Below, in pieces: positions 38,463 through 49,798 of a stretch of 64,000 nucleotides of DNA (within the stretch, counting starts at the first letter, position 1; the number at the start of each line of letters is the position of its first letter). Both the position numbers and the translations under genes were made by a program. This DNA is from Blastococcus sp. TML/M2B (GTDB taxonomy: Bacteria > Actinomycetota > Actinomycetes > Mycobacteriales > Geodermatophilaceae). The stretch covers positions 992,001 to 1,056,000 of the forward strand of contig NZ_JAENZZ010000001.1 of the NCBI RefSeq assembly GCF_016612865.1, written 5' to 3'. The notes beneath the pieces were generated by a model that was given only the letters and a program-made list of their open reading frames with translations, was not told the DNA's origin and did not search any database.

Positions 38463-39119
38463 TCACGCCTCGTCGGCGACCGGCTCCTGCTCGCCGGCGA
38501 GCAGCGCGGCGAACCCGCCGACGACCTGCTCGGCGGCCTTCTTGGCCTCGCTGCTGGTCGGGCCGGGGGTGGCGACGAACACCGTCCGGCGGTAGTAGGC
38601 CAGCTCCCGGATGGACTCGATGATGTCGGCCAGCGCGCGGTGCGCCAGGCCCTTCGCCGGCTGGCCGAAGTAGACGCGGGGGAACCAGCGGCGGGCCAGC
38701 TCCTTGACCGAGGAGACGTCGATCATCCGGTAGTGCAGGTGGTCGTCCAGTTCGGGCATGTCGCGGGCGAGGAAGCCGCGGTCGGTGCCGATCGAGTTGC
38801 CGCACAGCGGGGCGGTCCGGCGCTCGGGCACCCACCGCTTGATGTAGGCGAGGACCTGCTGCTCGGCCTCGGCCACGGTGAGCGTGGAGGCGCGCACCTC
38901 CTCGGTCAGCCCCGACTTCGCGTGCATCTCCTGCACGACGTCGTTCATGCCGTCGAGGTCGGCGTCGTCCGCACCGATGATGAGGTCCAGACCCGGGTCC
39001 AGGACGTTGAGCTCGGAGTCGGTGATGACCACCGCGACCTCGATGAGCTTGTCCTTGACGAGGTCCAGCCCGGTCATCTCGCAGTCGATCCAGACCAGGT
39101 GCCCTGCGCTGTCAGCCAC
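38463..39119 (-). CDS. orn: Oligoribonuclease (3'-5' exonuclease, DEDDh family)
   Basis: The GTG at 39119 gives 218 residues starting [19 protein letters not shown]. DEDDh catalytic residues are seen in WIDCEMTG (Asp, Glu), [18 protein letters not shown] (Asp) and [11 protein letters not shown] (His, Asp). Orn degrades two- to five-base RNA fragments and pGpG from cyclic-di-GMP breakdown to mononucleotides. That complements the EAL protein at the right end of the window. The longer open frame ahead of the GTG lacks protein character. A -10 box at 39128-39133 suggests a leaderless transcript. Beside tRNA-His is the usual position of orn in many actinobacteria. Confidence 0.94.
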   Translation of the reverse strand: MADSAGHLVWIDCEMTGLDLVKDKLIEVAVVITDSELNVLDPGLDLIIGADDADLDGMNDVVQEMHAKSGLTEEVRASTLTVAEAEQQVLAYIKRWVPERRTAPLCGNSIGTDRGFLARDMPELDDHLHYRMIDVSSVKELARRWFPRVYFGQPAKGLAHRALADIIESIRELAYYRRTVFVATPGPTSSEAKKAAEQVVGGFAALLAGEQEPVADEA

Positions 39120-39133
39120 GGCGACCGACAGTA
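39120..39133 (-). promoter_or_regulatory. -10 box for leaderless orn transcript
   Basis: TACTGT (minus strand, 39128-39133) fits the TANNNT -10 consensus and lies eight bases before the GTG at 39119. No ribosome-binding site precedes the GTG. Confidence 0.5.
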
Positions 39134-39325
39134 CGCAACGCCCCCGACAGGGGCCCCCGGGCGCCGACCGCGTCGCGCCGGGCGGGGCGTGTGATTCGCG
39201 CGGGATCCGGCGCGGTCCCCGAGACCGCCCCGTGATGTGACGTAGCGTCGGGGAGGCCGCGATCCGGCGACCGTCGCCGGCGACCGGCGCTGCAACCCCG
39301 CCCACCCACCGCCCGGAGGACGACC

Positions 39326-41121
39326 GTGCTGCCCCTGACCCCGCTGCCGCCGCAGACGGACGGGGAGCGCGCCTTCTTCTCCGAGCTCGTGCGCTGGGAC
39401 ACCGGCAACGCCGTCCGGGGTGCGGTCGTCGCGGCGATCCCGTTCTCCGACGGGCCGCTCCAGCGCCGGCTCTCCGACGCGATCCTCTTCGTGCCCGAGG
39501 GCATCGCGGTCATCCGCGTGGCCGAGGTGGCCCGGCAGTCCGGTGTCGTCAACGCCTCGCCGGAGGGGCCGTGGACGATCGGGCCCGCGGGCACCGGGGG
39601 AGCGGTGCTCCAGCTGGCCGGCGGCGGGTCGACGCCGCTGGACGGGCTGATGCGCGCCGGGATGGAGACCGCCGTGCGGTTGCGCCGGGCCGGGCTCGAG
39701 CCCGGGCGGATCGCCCGGCTGACCGTGCTCTCCGGCGACGTCGACGGCCTCCTGCCCGCCGACGGCGACCTGGGCGAGGGCGACCAGGTCGCGCTGCTCG
39801 AGACCCGCTCCCTGCTGCTCGGGTTCGCCCGCGCGAGCCGGTACACCGGCGTGGACAACCCCCGGCTCTGGACGACGGCCGACGTCCGCGCCGCGCTCGA
39901 GGCGCTCGGCCTGCAGGGGCGCGGGCCCTCGGTCGAGGAGCTCAACGGCGAGGGCTTCCCCTACTCGCCCTACGTGCTGCGCCGCCCGCAGCTGCTCACC
40001 CCGGCGGCGATGGCGGCCTCGCCCGGCTCCGCCGCCCCGACCGCGCCGGCAACCACGCCGGCCACCACGCCGCAGCCGGTGGCGCCCTCCCCGGCGGCGG
40101 GCCCGTCCCGCGCCGCCATCGACCAGGCGGTGGCGGCCTCCGTCGCCGCCGCGCACGCCGCGGCCGCCGCGACGGCGCCCAAGGACACCGTCGCCATCGA
40201 TGGCCCGGCCGCGCCCGGTGGCGACACGGTGGCCATCGACGGCCCTTCGTCGTCCCGCGACACCGTGGCCCGCGACACCGTGGCCGTCGACGGCCCGGCC
40301 GACCCGCCCGGCGACGCCGGCATCGGCGGGCTGTTCGCCGCCGGCGAGCCCGACGCGCCGCCCGCGGCGCCCCGCACCAGCGTCCTGCCCGCCCAGCAGC
40401 CGGTCGCCCCGCAGGCAGCCGCCCCCGTGGCCGCGCAGCCGGCGCCGCAGCAGTTCTGGGACGCACCGGACCAGGCCGATGCCGGGACGCGCCGGGCCGC
40501 ACCCGCCGCACCCTGCTCGTGCTCCTGGCCGTGGTCCTGCTCGTGCTGGCCGGGGTCGGCGTCGGGCTGGCGCTCGCCGGGCGGGACGACGGCGGCACCG
40601 GTGGCGCCGCCCAGGCGGAGCAGCCCGCGGAGGAGCCCGGCCCGACCGGTCCCGCCGTCGGCAGCGTCCAGGAGGTGGCGGGCGTGGCCTTCACCGTGGA
40701 GGCGGCCCAGGTCGAGGAGAGCTGCGCCGGGCACGCCTACGGCGAGATCGCGGCCTTCCTGCAGGCGTCGGACTGCACGGGGCTCTCCCGTGCGCTGTAC
40801 TCGGCGCAGGTCGGCGGGCGGGACGTCGTCGTCTCCGTCTCGCGGGTCCGCATGCCCGACACCGCCGCGGCGCGGGACCTGCGCGGCCGAGCCGACACCA
40901 GCGGCAGCGGCAACGTGAGCGACCTGCTCCGCGAGGGCGTCCGTTACCCCGGTGGCCCGGAGAAGCTGCAGAAGGCCGAGTACGCCAGCGCCGTCTCCGG
41001 CCCGACGGTCACCATCGTCGAGAGCGCGTGGGTGGACCCGGCCGCCGGCGGCACGGAGGCCGAGGTCGACCAGATCGCCACCGACGCCCTGTCCCTGACC
41101 ACTCCGCCCTTCCTGGGCTGA
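39326..41121 (+). pseudogene. SseB-like N-domain plus membrane-anchored C-domain protein, frameshifted
   Basis: The GTG at 39326 starts an SseB-like domain of about 215 residues ([37 protein letters not shown]). An Ala/Pro/Thr-rich linker follows with repeated DTVAIDGP-type units (about 285-330). The frame is lost between about 40480 and 40505. Adding one base (or dropping two) restores RTLLVLLAVVLLVLAGVGVG, a transmembrane helix, and an exported C-terminal domain with cysteines (VEESCAGHAYGEI, ASDCTGLS) ending at 41121. The corrected protein of about 598 residues would have a cytoplasmic N-domain and an outside C-domain. Function is unknown. The lesion is probably technical. Confidence 0.7.
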
Positions 41122-41123
41122 TC

Positions 41124-41185
41124 CGCGAGATCTGCACACTCGGGGTCTTCGCGCGCCGGAAAGCCCCGAGTGTGCAGATCTCGCG
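41124..41185. terminator. 22-bp perfect inverted repeat, bidirectional terminator
   Basis: The arms at 41124-41145 and 41164-41185 are perfect reverse complements over 22 bp with an 18-base loop; the core reads AGATCTGCACACT. It lies three bases after the stop of the SseB-like gene and six bases before the stop of the convergent TetR gene, so it serves both. The arm is unusually long for a terminator. Confidence 0.88.
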
Positions 41186-41191
41186 GCGGCG

Positions 41192-41797
41192 CTAGGCGGT
41201 CGCGGCGGCCTCGGCCATGCCGGTGAGCAGCGCGGCCATCGCGGCGCGGTCGAGCTGCCCCGCGCTGTGCGGGGTGGAGTTGATCAGCCCGAAGACGGCG
41301 TGCGCGCGGGCGCGGCAGGCGGCGGGGTCCGCAGTCGGGTGCAGCCGGGCGAGCACCCCGACCCACACCTCGACGTAGCGGCGCTGGAGCCGGCGCACCT
41401 GGGCGGCGTCGGCCTCGGCCAGGGAGCCGAGGTCGCGGTCGTGCACCGTGATCAGCGCCGGGTTCTCCAGCGCGAACTCGACCTGGAAGGCGATCAGCGC
41501 CCGCAGCTGCGCGCGCGGGTCCTCGCCGGCGGCGGCCACCCGCTCCGTGCCGCCGGCCAGCAGCCGCTCGCTGATCCGCAGCAGCATCTCGGCGAGCATC
41601 GCGTCCTTGCCGGCGAAGTGCCGGTAGATCGCCGGGCCGGTCACGCCCACGGCCGCGCCGACATCGTCCACGCCCACCGCCCGGGAGCCGCGCTCGGCGA
41701 ACAGCTGGGCCGCCGCCTGCAGGATCTGCTCGCGCCGGGAGGGCCGGTCGGCGTCGGCGTGCAGAGCGGTGTCGCGCTGCGCCCCCGAGGTCGTCAC
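41192..41797 (-). CDS. TetR-family repressor, AccR-like
   Basis: The 201-residue protein has an N-terminal TetR HTH (REQILQAAAQLFAERGSRAV, VGVTGPAIYRHFAGKDAML) and a C-terminal all-helical domain (LRALIAFQVEFALENPALI, AHAVFGLINSTPHSAG). It is divergent from an acyl-CoA carboxylase/acyl-CoA dehydrogenase operon. In Mycobacterium tuberculosis the TetR protein AccR lies beside the accA1-accD1-fadE19 leucine-degradation genes, so an equivalent role is likely, with an acyl-CoA as inducer. That assignment rests on gene order and is inference. A palindromic site overlapping the operon promoter is its candidate operator. Confidence 0.85.
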   Translation of the reverse strand: MTTSGAQRDTALHADADRPSRREQILQAAAQLFAERGSRAVGVDDVGAAVGVTGPAIYRHFAGKDAMLAEMLLRISERLLAGGTERVAAAGEDPRAQLRALIAFQVEFALENPALITVHDRDLGSLAEADAAQVRRLQRRYVEVWVGVLARLHPTADPAACRARAHAVFGLINSTPHSAGQLDRAAMAALLTGMAEAAATA

Positions 41798-41860
41798 GGC
41801 CGGATCCTACGGTCGGCGGGTTGGCCGCCGATCCGCACGCGTGTGGGCTGGCTCACGGTG

Positions 41861-41883
41861 TGAACGATGGTTAACCTGCTCTC
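41861..41883 (+). promoter_or_regulatory. Candidate TetR operator over a leaderless promoter
   Basis: TGAACGATGGTTAA (41861-41874) is a near-palindrome of the TTAAC...GTTAA type used by acyl-CoA-responsive TetR repressors. It overlaps the -10 box TAACCT (41872-41877). Six bases separate that box from the GTG start at 41884, so the carboxylase transcript is probably leaderless and its promoter is covered by the repressor. Confidence 0.6.
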
Positions 41884-43539
41884 GTGGACGCGCCGGTGCT
41901 CACCCGTTCGACGTCGCCCGACCCCGCGACCGCGGCCCGCAACGCCGCGGCGCACGCCGCGCTGGCCGAGGACCTGGCCGAGCAGCTGCGCACCGCGGCG
42001 CTCGGCGGGGGTGAGCGGGCCCGCGAGCGGCACGTCTCCCGCGGCAAGCTGCTCCCGCGGGAGCGGGTGGACGCCCTCCTCGACCCGGGGAGCCCGTTCC
42101 TGGAGCTGTCCCCGCTGGCCGCGCACGGCCTCTACGACGGCGACGCCCCGGCCGCCGGGATCATCACCGGCATCGGTCGGGTCGCCGGCCGGGAGTGCGT
42201 CGTCGTCGCCAACGACGCCACCGTCAAGGGCGGCACCTACTACCCGATGACGGTGAAGAAGCACCTGCGGGCGCAGGAGGTGGCGCTGGCCAACCGGCTG
42301 CCGTGCATCTACCTGGTCGACTCCGGCGGGGCGTTCCTGCCGATGCAGGACGACGTCTTCCCGGACCGCGAGCACTTCGGTCGCATCTTCTTCAACCAGG
42401 CCAACCTGTCCAAGGCGGGCATCGCGCAGATCGCCGCCGTCCTCGGCTCCTGCACCGCCGGCGGCGCGTACGTGCCGGCGATGAGCGACGAGGCCGTCAT
42501 CGTCCGCGGCCAGGGCACGATCTTCCTGGGCGGCCCGCCGCTGGTGAAGGCGGCGACCGGCGAGGTGGTCACCGCCGAGGACCTGGGCGGGGGAGACCTG
42601 CACAGCCGGGTCAGCGGGGTCACCGACCACCTGGCCGACGACGACGCGCACGCCCTGCAGATCGTCCGTCAGATCGTCGGCACCCTCGGCCCGCGCGAGC
42701 CCCGGCCGTGGGACGTCGACCCGGTCGAGGAGCCGCTGCTGGACCCCGCCTCGGTCACCGAGGTGGTGCCACCGGACCCGCGCACCCCGTACGACGTCCG
42801 CGACGTCATCGCCCGGCTGGTCGACGGCAGCCGGTTCGCCGAGTTCAAGCCGCTCTACGGCCCGACCCTGGTCACCGGCTTCGCCCGGCTGCACGGCCAC
42901 CCGGTCGGGATCATCGCCAACAACGGCGTGCTGTTCAGCGAGTCCGCGCTCAAGGGCGCGCACTTCATCGAGCTGTGCGACCGGCGGAAGATCCCGCTGC
43001 TGTTCCTGCAGAACATCTCCGGGTTCATGGTCGGCCGCGACTACGAGGCCGGGGGCATCGCCAAGCACGGCGCCAAGATGGTCACCGCCGTCGCCACCGC
43101 CCGGGTGCCCAAGCTGACCGTCGTCATCGGCGGCTCGTTCGGCGCCGGCAACTACTCGATGTGCGGCCGGGCGTACTCGCCCCGCTTCCTGTTCACCTGG
43201 CCCAACGCCCGTATCTCGGTGATGGGCGGGGAGCAGGCGGCGTCTGTGCTCGCGCAGGTGCGCCGCGACGGCCTGGAGGCCCGCGGCGAGGAGTGGCCGG
43301 CCGAGGACGAGGAGGCGTTCAAAGCGCCGATCCGCGCGCAGTACGAGGAGCAGGGGCACCCCTACTACGCGACCGCCCGGCTCTGGGACGACGGCGTCAT
43401 CGCCCCGGCCGACACCCGCACCGTGCTCGGCCTGGCCCTGTCCGCCTGCGCCAACGCGCCCCTCGAGGAGGTCGGCTACGGCGTCTTCCGGGATGTGAGG
43501 GCAGACATGGCCATTTCTGCCCCGTCGAGAGGACGCTGA
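41884..43539 (+). CDS. accD1: Acyl-CoA carboxylase carboxyltransferase (beta) subunit, methylcrotonyl-CoA type
   Basis: The 551-residue carboxyltransferase has two crotonase-like halves: [59 protein letters not shown] and [18 protein letters not shown]. The pattern is that of 3-methylcrotonyl-CoA carboxylase beta subunits. It moves carboxyl from biotin to an acyl-CoA, here probably methylcrotonyl-CoA in leucine breakdown. It is the first gene of an operon with the biotin-carrying alpha subunit (two-base gap) and an acyl-CoA dehydrogenase. The last residues [10 protein letters not shown] come from a palindromic repeat that runs into the coding end, an odd feature that may have replaced the native C-terminus. 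Confidence 0.9.
   Translation: MDAPVLTRSTSPDPATAARNAAAHAALAEDLAEQLRTAALGGGERARERHVSRGKLLPRERVDALLDPGSPFLELSPLAAHGLYDGDAPAAGIITGIGRVAGRECVVVANDATVKGGTYYPMTVKKHLRAQEVALANRLPCIYLVDSGGAFLPMQDDVFPDREHFGRIFFNQANLSKAGIAQIAAVLGSCTAGGAYVPAMSDEAVIVRGQGTIFLGGPPLVKAATGEVVTAEDLGGGDLHSRVSGVTDHLADDDAHALQIVRQIVGTLGPREPRPWDVDPVEEPLLDPASVTEVVPPDPRTPYDVRDVIARLVDGSRFAEFKPLYGPTLVTGFARLHGHPVGIIANNGVLFSESALKGAHFIELCDRRKIPLLFLQNISGFMVGRDYEAGGIAKHGAKMVTAVATARVPKLTVVIGGSFGAGNYSMCGRAYSPRFLFTWPNARISVMGGEQAASVLAQVRRDGLEARGEEWPAEDEEAFKAPIRAQYEEQGHPYYATARLWDDGVIAPADTRTVLGLALSACANAPLEEVGYGVFRDVRADMAISAPSRGR
43499..43522. repeat. Palindromic element copy within the 3' end of the carboxylase gene
   Basis: A 24-bp palindrome with one mismatched pair and core CATGGCCATTTCTGCCC spans the last codons of the carboxyltransferase gene. 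A longer, perfect version lies at 60543-60572; the two share 17 contiguous bases, ATGGCCATTTCTGCCCC. It looks like one member of a dispersed palindrome family. Confidence 0.65.
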
Positions 43540-43541
43540 TC

Positions 43542-45553
<2,012 letters not shown>

Positions 45554-46709
45554 ATGCTGGACTACCGGCTCAGCGACGAGACCGAGGCCCTGCGGACGAC
45601 GGTGCGCGAGTTCGCCCGCGAGGTCATCGCCCCGCAGATCGGCGAGTTCTACGAGCGCGACGAGTTCCCCGCGCACATCGTGCGGCAGATGGGTGAGCTC
45701 GGGCTGTTCGGGCTGCCCTTCCCGGAGGAGTACGGCGGCTCGGGCGGCACCTACTTCGACCTGTGCGTCGCGCTCGAGGAGCTGGCGCGCGTCGACTCGT
45801 CGATGGCGATCACGGTGGAGGCCGGCGTCTCGCTGGGCGCGATGCCGATCTTCCGGTTCGGCACCGAGGCCCAGAAGCGCGAGTGGCTGCCGCGGCTGTG
45901 CGCCGGGGAGGTGCTGGGCGCGTTCGGGCTCACCGAGGCCGGCGGCGGCTCGGACGCCGGGTCGACCCGGACGACCGCCCGGCTCGAGGACGGCCACTGG
46001 GTCGTCAACGGCTCGAAGGCGTTCATCACCAACGCCGGCACCGAGCTCACCGGCCTGGTCACGGTCACCGCCGTCACCGGCACGCGCCCGGACGGCGGCA
46101 AGGAGATCTCGGCGATCATCGTCCCGTCGGGGACGCCGGGGTTCGCCGTCGGCCAGCGGTACTCCAAGGTCGGCTGGAACGCCTCGGACACCCGGGAGCT
46201 CTCGTTCGACGACGTCCGCGTGCCCGCCGAGAACCTGGTGGGCGAGCGCGGCCGCGGGTACGCGCAGTTCCTCTCGATCCTGGACGAGGGGCGGATCGCG
46301 ATCTCGGCGCTCTCGGTCGGGCTGGCGCAGGGGTGTGTCGACGAGTCGGTGAAGTACGCGGGGGAGCGCGAGGCGTTCGGGCAGCCGATCGGGAGGAACC
46401 AGGCGATCCAGTTCATGATCGCCGACATGGAGGTGCGCGCCTCGACGGCGCGGCTGGCCTACTACCGGGCCGCGGAGAAGATGCTGCGCGGCTGAGCCGT
46501 TCAAGCGCGAGGCGTCGATCGCCAAGCTCTACAGCTCCGAGGTCGCGATGGACAACGCCCGCTACGCCACGCAGGTGCACGGCGGGTACGGGTTCATGAA
46601 CGAGTTCCCGGTCGGCCGCTTCTACCGGGACGCCAAGATCCTGGAGATCGGCGAGGGCACCTCCGAGGTGCAGCGGATGCTCATCGCCCGCGACCTCGGG
46701 CTGGGCTGA
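45554..46709 (+). pseudogene. Acyl-CoA dehydrogenase (isovaleryl-CoA type), frameshifted near the 3' end
   Basis: The ATG follows the carboxylase stop directly. Most of the acyl-CoA dehydrogenase is intact: FGLTEAGGGSDAGSTRT, WVVNGSKAFITN, VGWNASDTRELSFDDVRVP, GREAFGQPIG-like and MEVRASTARLAYYRAAEKML. One extra T at about 46493 creates a TGA at 46493-46495. Removing it yields GEPFKREASIAKLYSSEVA, QVHGGYGFMNEFPV and the catalytic-Glu end KILEIGEGTSEVQRMLIARD, stopping at 46709 (1,156 bases, 385 codons plus one). In the corrected form it would supply the enoyl-CoA substrate of the carboxylase, as isovaleryl-CoA dehydrogenase does. As written it lacks its catalytic residue. Confidence 0.85.
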
Positions 46710-46939
46710 CCCGGGTCCCTGCTCGTTCCGCGGTGCGGGTCGGAGATCCGCCCGTTCCCATTCCGAAACCGCTGGTCAGCGGCGAGCGGACGGCCCGCTG
46801 CGGTGTGCGTGGGGTGGATGGGGTCGGAGGAGCGGGCGGGTCGGAGTGGCGGGCCGGGACGCGGCACGGCACGCCTCGGACCCGTCCCGCGCAGCGCTAG
46901 CGTCGCGCGACGATCCGCTGACCTGGGAGAACATCGCAC
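46710..46939. other. Intergenic region with promoter-like and repeat elements
   Basis: About 230 bases without a gene. It holds the short hairpin CCGCTGGTCAGCGGC near 46771-46785, also seen near 14672. A TAGCGT -10-like box lies near 46899, about 36 bases before the ATG at 46940, where a GGGAG ribosome site is present. Confidence 0.45.
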
Positions 46940-48331
46940 ATGACGCACCCGCCCCGCTCGCTCCTGACCGGGCCTGCCGCCTCCCTCGTCCGACGCCGGT
47001 GGTTCTGGCTCGCGTTCGTCGCGGTGCTCGCGGTCCTCGGTGCCACGGCCGGCGGCTCCGCGCTCGCCGCGCGGGGTGGGCTGGCGCCCACGGCGCAGGA
47101 GAGCCCGGCGGGCGGCGGAGCAGCCGGGGCCGACGCCGTCACCTCGAGCCGGTCGGTCTCCACCCAGGGCAACGGCAACGGCGCCAACAACGGCAACGGT
47201 CCCGGCGCCAACAGCGGGAACGGGAACGGGAACGGGAACGGCCCCGGCACCAACAACGGGAACGGCAACGGGAACGGGAACGGCAGCAACAACGGGAACG
47301 GGAACGGCCCCGGCACCAACAACGGGAACGGCAACGGGAACGGGAACGGCAGCAACAACGGGAACGGGAACGGCCCCGGCACCAACAACGGGAACGGCAA
47401 CGGGAACGGGAACGGCACCAGCAACGGGAACGGCAACGGCGAGACCCCCGCGGTGACGCCGCCGGTGGTCACCCTGCCGGGAGAGTCCCCGATCGTCGTC
47501 GACGGGGATCCGGCCGAGACGCCTGCGACCCCCGACCCGTCCGGAACCCCCGACCCGACCGAGCCCCCGGCCGTCGAGCCCGAGCTGACCCTGCCCGGCG
47601 AGACGTCGCCGCCCCCCGTGGAGACGCCGGCGGAGCCGGAGCCCGACGAGGAGCCCACCGCTCCCGTGGCCGAGGTCGTGCCCGCGCCGGCCGCCGTCCC
47701 AGTGGTCGCCATCGGCATCGCGCCGGGCTGCGTCGACGGCACGGCCGTCCTCGTGCAGAAGGCGCAGAACCAGGACACCAAGGGCGTGTCGGTGAACTTC
47801 CTCGCGAACGCCGACTTCGCCACCTCGGGCTCGCTGGCACTGCTGACGGCGCCGGACGCCCTGGGGCGTGACCAGGTGACCGTCACGTCGACCTCGGGGA
47901 AGGCCTACGTCGGCGCCGGGTCCGTCTCGGTGCGCACCTACCGCGCGGGCCAGACGCTCGGCGGCGTCACCTACCCGGCGGTGTCCGAGACCCGGAAGCT
48001 CGCCTACGACGCGTTCACCTGCGAGCGGCCGGCCGTCCTCACGAACGTGAAGACCCAGCTGGTCAACGGGCAGGTCCACCTCGCCCAGTACGCGCGGAAC
48101 ACCGGCAACACGACCCTGCAGGTGAAGTTCAACGCGACCGCGCACTTCGCGGCCTCGGTGTCGTTCTCCCTGGCACCGGGTGAGGCGAAGTACTTCCTCG
48201 TCCCGACCCAGTCGGCGTCGGTGCCGTCGGCCGTCGTCTCGGTGAACGTCGTGACCAACGTCCAGGGCTCGCGGATCTCGCTCAACCAGAACAACAGGTA
48301 CGACGCCCTGTCGGTGGCCACCCCGAACTGA
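46940..48331 (+). CDS. Secreted protein with Asn-Gly repeat domain
   Basis: The 463-residue protein begins with a basic N-terminus and one hydrophobic signal/anchor helix (WFWLAFVAVLAVLGATAGG, about 22-40). Residues about 77-167 are almost only Asn and Gly, with a 22-residue unit of the type GPGTNNGNGNGNGNGSNN repeated about three times. A Pro/Glu/Thr-rich wall-spanning linker follows (about 175-255). Two related beta-rich modules of about 90 residues close it (VLVQKAQNQDTKGVSVNFLANADF; HLAQYARNTGNTTLQVKF). No sorting signal or catalytic motif is seen. It is probably an envelope or matrix protein. Asn-Gly pairs deamidate easily and are very flexible. I recognise no family. Confidence 0.7.
   Translation: MTHPPRSLLTGPAASLVRRRWFWLAFVAVLAVLGATAGGSALAARGGLAPTAQESPAGGGAAGADAVTSSRSVSTQGNGNGANNGNGPGANSGNGNGNGNGPGTNNGNGNGNGNGSNNGNGNGPGTNNGNGNGNGNGSNNGNGNGPGTNNGNGNGNGNGTSNGNGNGETPAVTPPVVTLPGESPIVVDGDPAETPATPDPSGTPDPTEPPAVEPELTLPGETSPPPVETPAEPEPDEEPTAPVAEVVPAPAAVPVVAIGIAPGCVDGTAVLVQKAQNQDTKGVSVNFLANADFATSGSLALLTAPDALGRDQVTVTSTSGKAYVGAGSVSVRTYRAGQTLGGVTYPAVSETRKLAYDAFTCERPAVLTNVKTQLVNGQVHLAQYARNTGNTTLQVKFNATAHFAASVSFSLAPGEAKYFLVPTQSASVPSAVVSVNVVTNVQGSRISLNQNNRYDALSVATPN
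47240..47418 (+). repeat. In-frame tandem repeat, 66-bp period
   Basis: Copies start at 47240, 47306 and 47372, each beginning GGCCCCGGCACC. The first two are essentially identical over 66 bp and the third is partial. The period is a whole number of codons (22), so copy-number change keeps the frame. It encodes the Asn-Gly domain. Confidence 0.9.
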
Positions 48332-48348
48332 CCCCGACCGGCACCGCC

Positions 48349-48388
48349 CGTCGACCCACCGCCTCCGCCCGGAGGCGGTGGGTCGACG
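48349..48388 (+). terminator. Strong 19-bp hairpin terminator
   Basis: The arms at 48349-48367 and 48370-48388 are perfect reverse complements over 19 bp around a two-base gap, followed by GCTTTCC. It lies 18 bases after the stop of the Asn-Gly repeat gene. Confidence 0.85.
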
Positions 48389-48589
48389 GCTTTCCGCCCC
48401 CCCCGGGTGTGAGCCGGTCCGGCGCCGGCCGCCTGCTGGGGCGGCTGAGCGGTGCGGGGGCGGGTGGGAATTCGGCCCAGGATCGTCCCGTAGTGCCCCG
48501 GGACCAGTCGCCGACCAGGGCGTTCTGACTCCGACACAGTCCGTTCCGGCACGTGACGACGGTCGTCACGAGACCGCCGGAGACCCGAC

Positions 48590-49765
48590 GTGACGCACCA
48601 GGCCAGATCCCCGCAGCCCCGCCTCCGGCGGCGGGGTGCCGCTCTCGGCGCCCTGCTGCCGGTCGCCGTGCTCGCGTGGGCACTCGGGAGCGCGTCGGCC
48701 GCGGCCGGAGCCCCGTCGTCGTCCGTGACGCTGGCGCTGCAGATCGAGGGGCGGGCGCCCGCAGACCTGGACCTGTCCGGCGTCCGGTTCGAGCTGACCG
48801 GACCCGGCGACGAGCCGACGACGGCGCTCTGCCTCACCGACGCCGCCGGCACCTGCACGGTGCGGGTCCTCCCCGCGGAGCCGGACGACGACGGCGGCAC
48901 GGACCCCCAGCTCCTGGCGGCGACCCCGGCGGGCGCCGGGCCGGCCGGGGTGCCGTGGGACGGGGGCGCGTCGACCGGGGGTGTCGAGGCCGTCCTCCCG
49001 GAGGGGACCTACGCCGTCCGGCAGGTCACCGCCCCCGTCGGGCTGCTGCCGGCCGAGGCGATCGCGCCGATCGAGGTGTGCGCCGCGGGCTGCGCCACCA
49101 GCCGGACCGTCGTCAACCGGTCGACCTACCGCACCCGCACCGAGATCCAGGTGCTCTCCGCGGACGGGCCGGTCGCCGGCACCCAGGTCACGCTCAGCGG
49201 GCCCGGCTTCCCGGACACCCCGGCAGTCACCGACGAGGACGGCCGGACCGCCTGGGCCGGCTGGTTCCGCCCGGGGGAGTGGTGGTTCACCGTCGCAGGC
49301 CGGCCGGCGCCACTGCTGGTGACGATGGACCCCGGGCGGGGCGACACGTCGCTGCCGTGGCGGCTGGAGATCACCCTTCCCGCCGCTGCGCAGCCCGGGG
49401 TACCTGCACCTGAGGCGGCGCCCTCCGCCGCAGCCCCCCAGCCCCCGGCGCAGCCGTCGACGTCCCCAGCGGCGGGCGCCCCGGTGGCCGCGGCCCGCGT
49501 CGCCGAGGTCGCCGAGGTCCTCGAAGTCGCTGAGGCGCAGCCGGGCGCCGCACCCGTGCCGGCACCGTCCCCGGTCGCCGTCCCGTCGCCGGCTGCCTCC
49601 GGGCTGGGCCAGGTGTTCGCCCCCGAGAACGCGCCGGCGCTGGGCACCGAGAGCAGCGAGCAGCGGCTGTCCGCCGGCCTCGTGACCGGTACCGGCCTGC
49701 TCTTCGTGGCGCTGGTGCTCGTCGGTTACGGCGTCCTGCGCAGCCGCCAGCGCCGCCGCGCCTGA
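48590..49765 (+). CDS. Surface protein with SpaA/prealbumin-like domains and C-terminal membrane anchor
   Basis: The 391-residue protein has an Arg-rich signal peptide (ALGALLPVAVLAWALGSASA). Two beta-sandwich modules of the SpaA/transthyretin-like kind follow (FELTGPGDEPTTALCLTDAA with LPEGTYAVRQVTAP; VTLSGPGFPDTPAVTDEDGR with WFRPGEWWFTVAG). A long Ala/Pro linker and a C-terminal transmembrane helix (about 362-383) end in RSRQRRRA. It has the shape of a wall-spanning surface protein, but no LPxTG is present. The two Cys pairs could form disulfides. It follows another surface protein, with a terminator between them, so it is probably separately expressed. Confidence 0.75.
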   Translation: MTHQARSPQPRLRRRGAALGALLPVAVLAWALGSASAAAGAPSSSVTLALQIEGRAPADLDLSGVRFELTGPGDEPTTALCLTDAAGTCTVRVLPAEPDDDGGTDPQLLAATPAGAGPAGVPWDGGASTGGVEAVLPEGTYAVRQVTAPVGLLPAEAIAPIEVCAAGCATSRTVVNRSTYRTRTEIQVLSADGPVAGTQVTLSGPGFPDTPAVTDEDGRTAWAGWFRPGEWWFTVAGRPAPLLVTMDPGRGDTSLPWRLEITLPAAAQPGVPAPEAAPSAAAPQPPAQPSTSPAAGAPVAAARVAEVAEVLEVAEAQPGAAPVPAPSPVAVPSPAASGLGQVFAPENAPALGTESSEQRLSAGLVTGTGLLFVALVLVGYGVLRSRQRRRA

Positions 49766-49798
49766 CCCCCACCCGACCGGGGGCGCGGTTGGGGTCAG
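49762..49798. terminator. Bidirectional terminator hairpin between convergent genes
   Basis: CTGACCCC (49762-49769) pairs with GGGGTCAG (49791-49798), and the arms include the stop codons of both convergent genes. GC-rich inner bases can pair further. Confidence 0.6.

Noticed and set aside
47160-47450. Regularly spaced repeats that could suggest a CRISPR array
   Set aside because: The repeats are in frame, encode Asn-Gly units and have no unique spacers between copies.
46940-49765. Sortase-anchored LPxTG proteins
   Set aside because: Neither surface protein has an LPxTG-like motif. The C-terminal helix of the second protein is better read as a plain membrane anchor.
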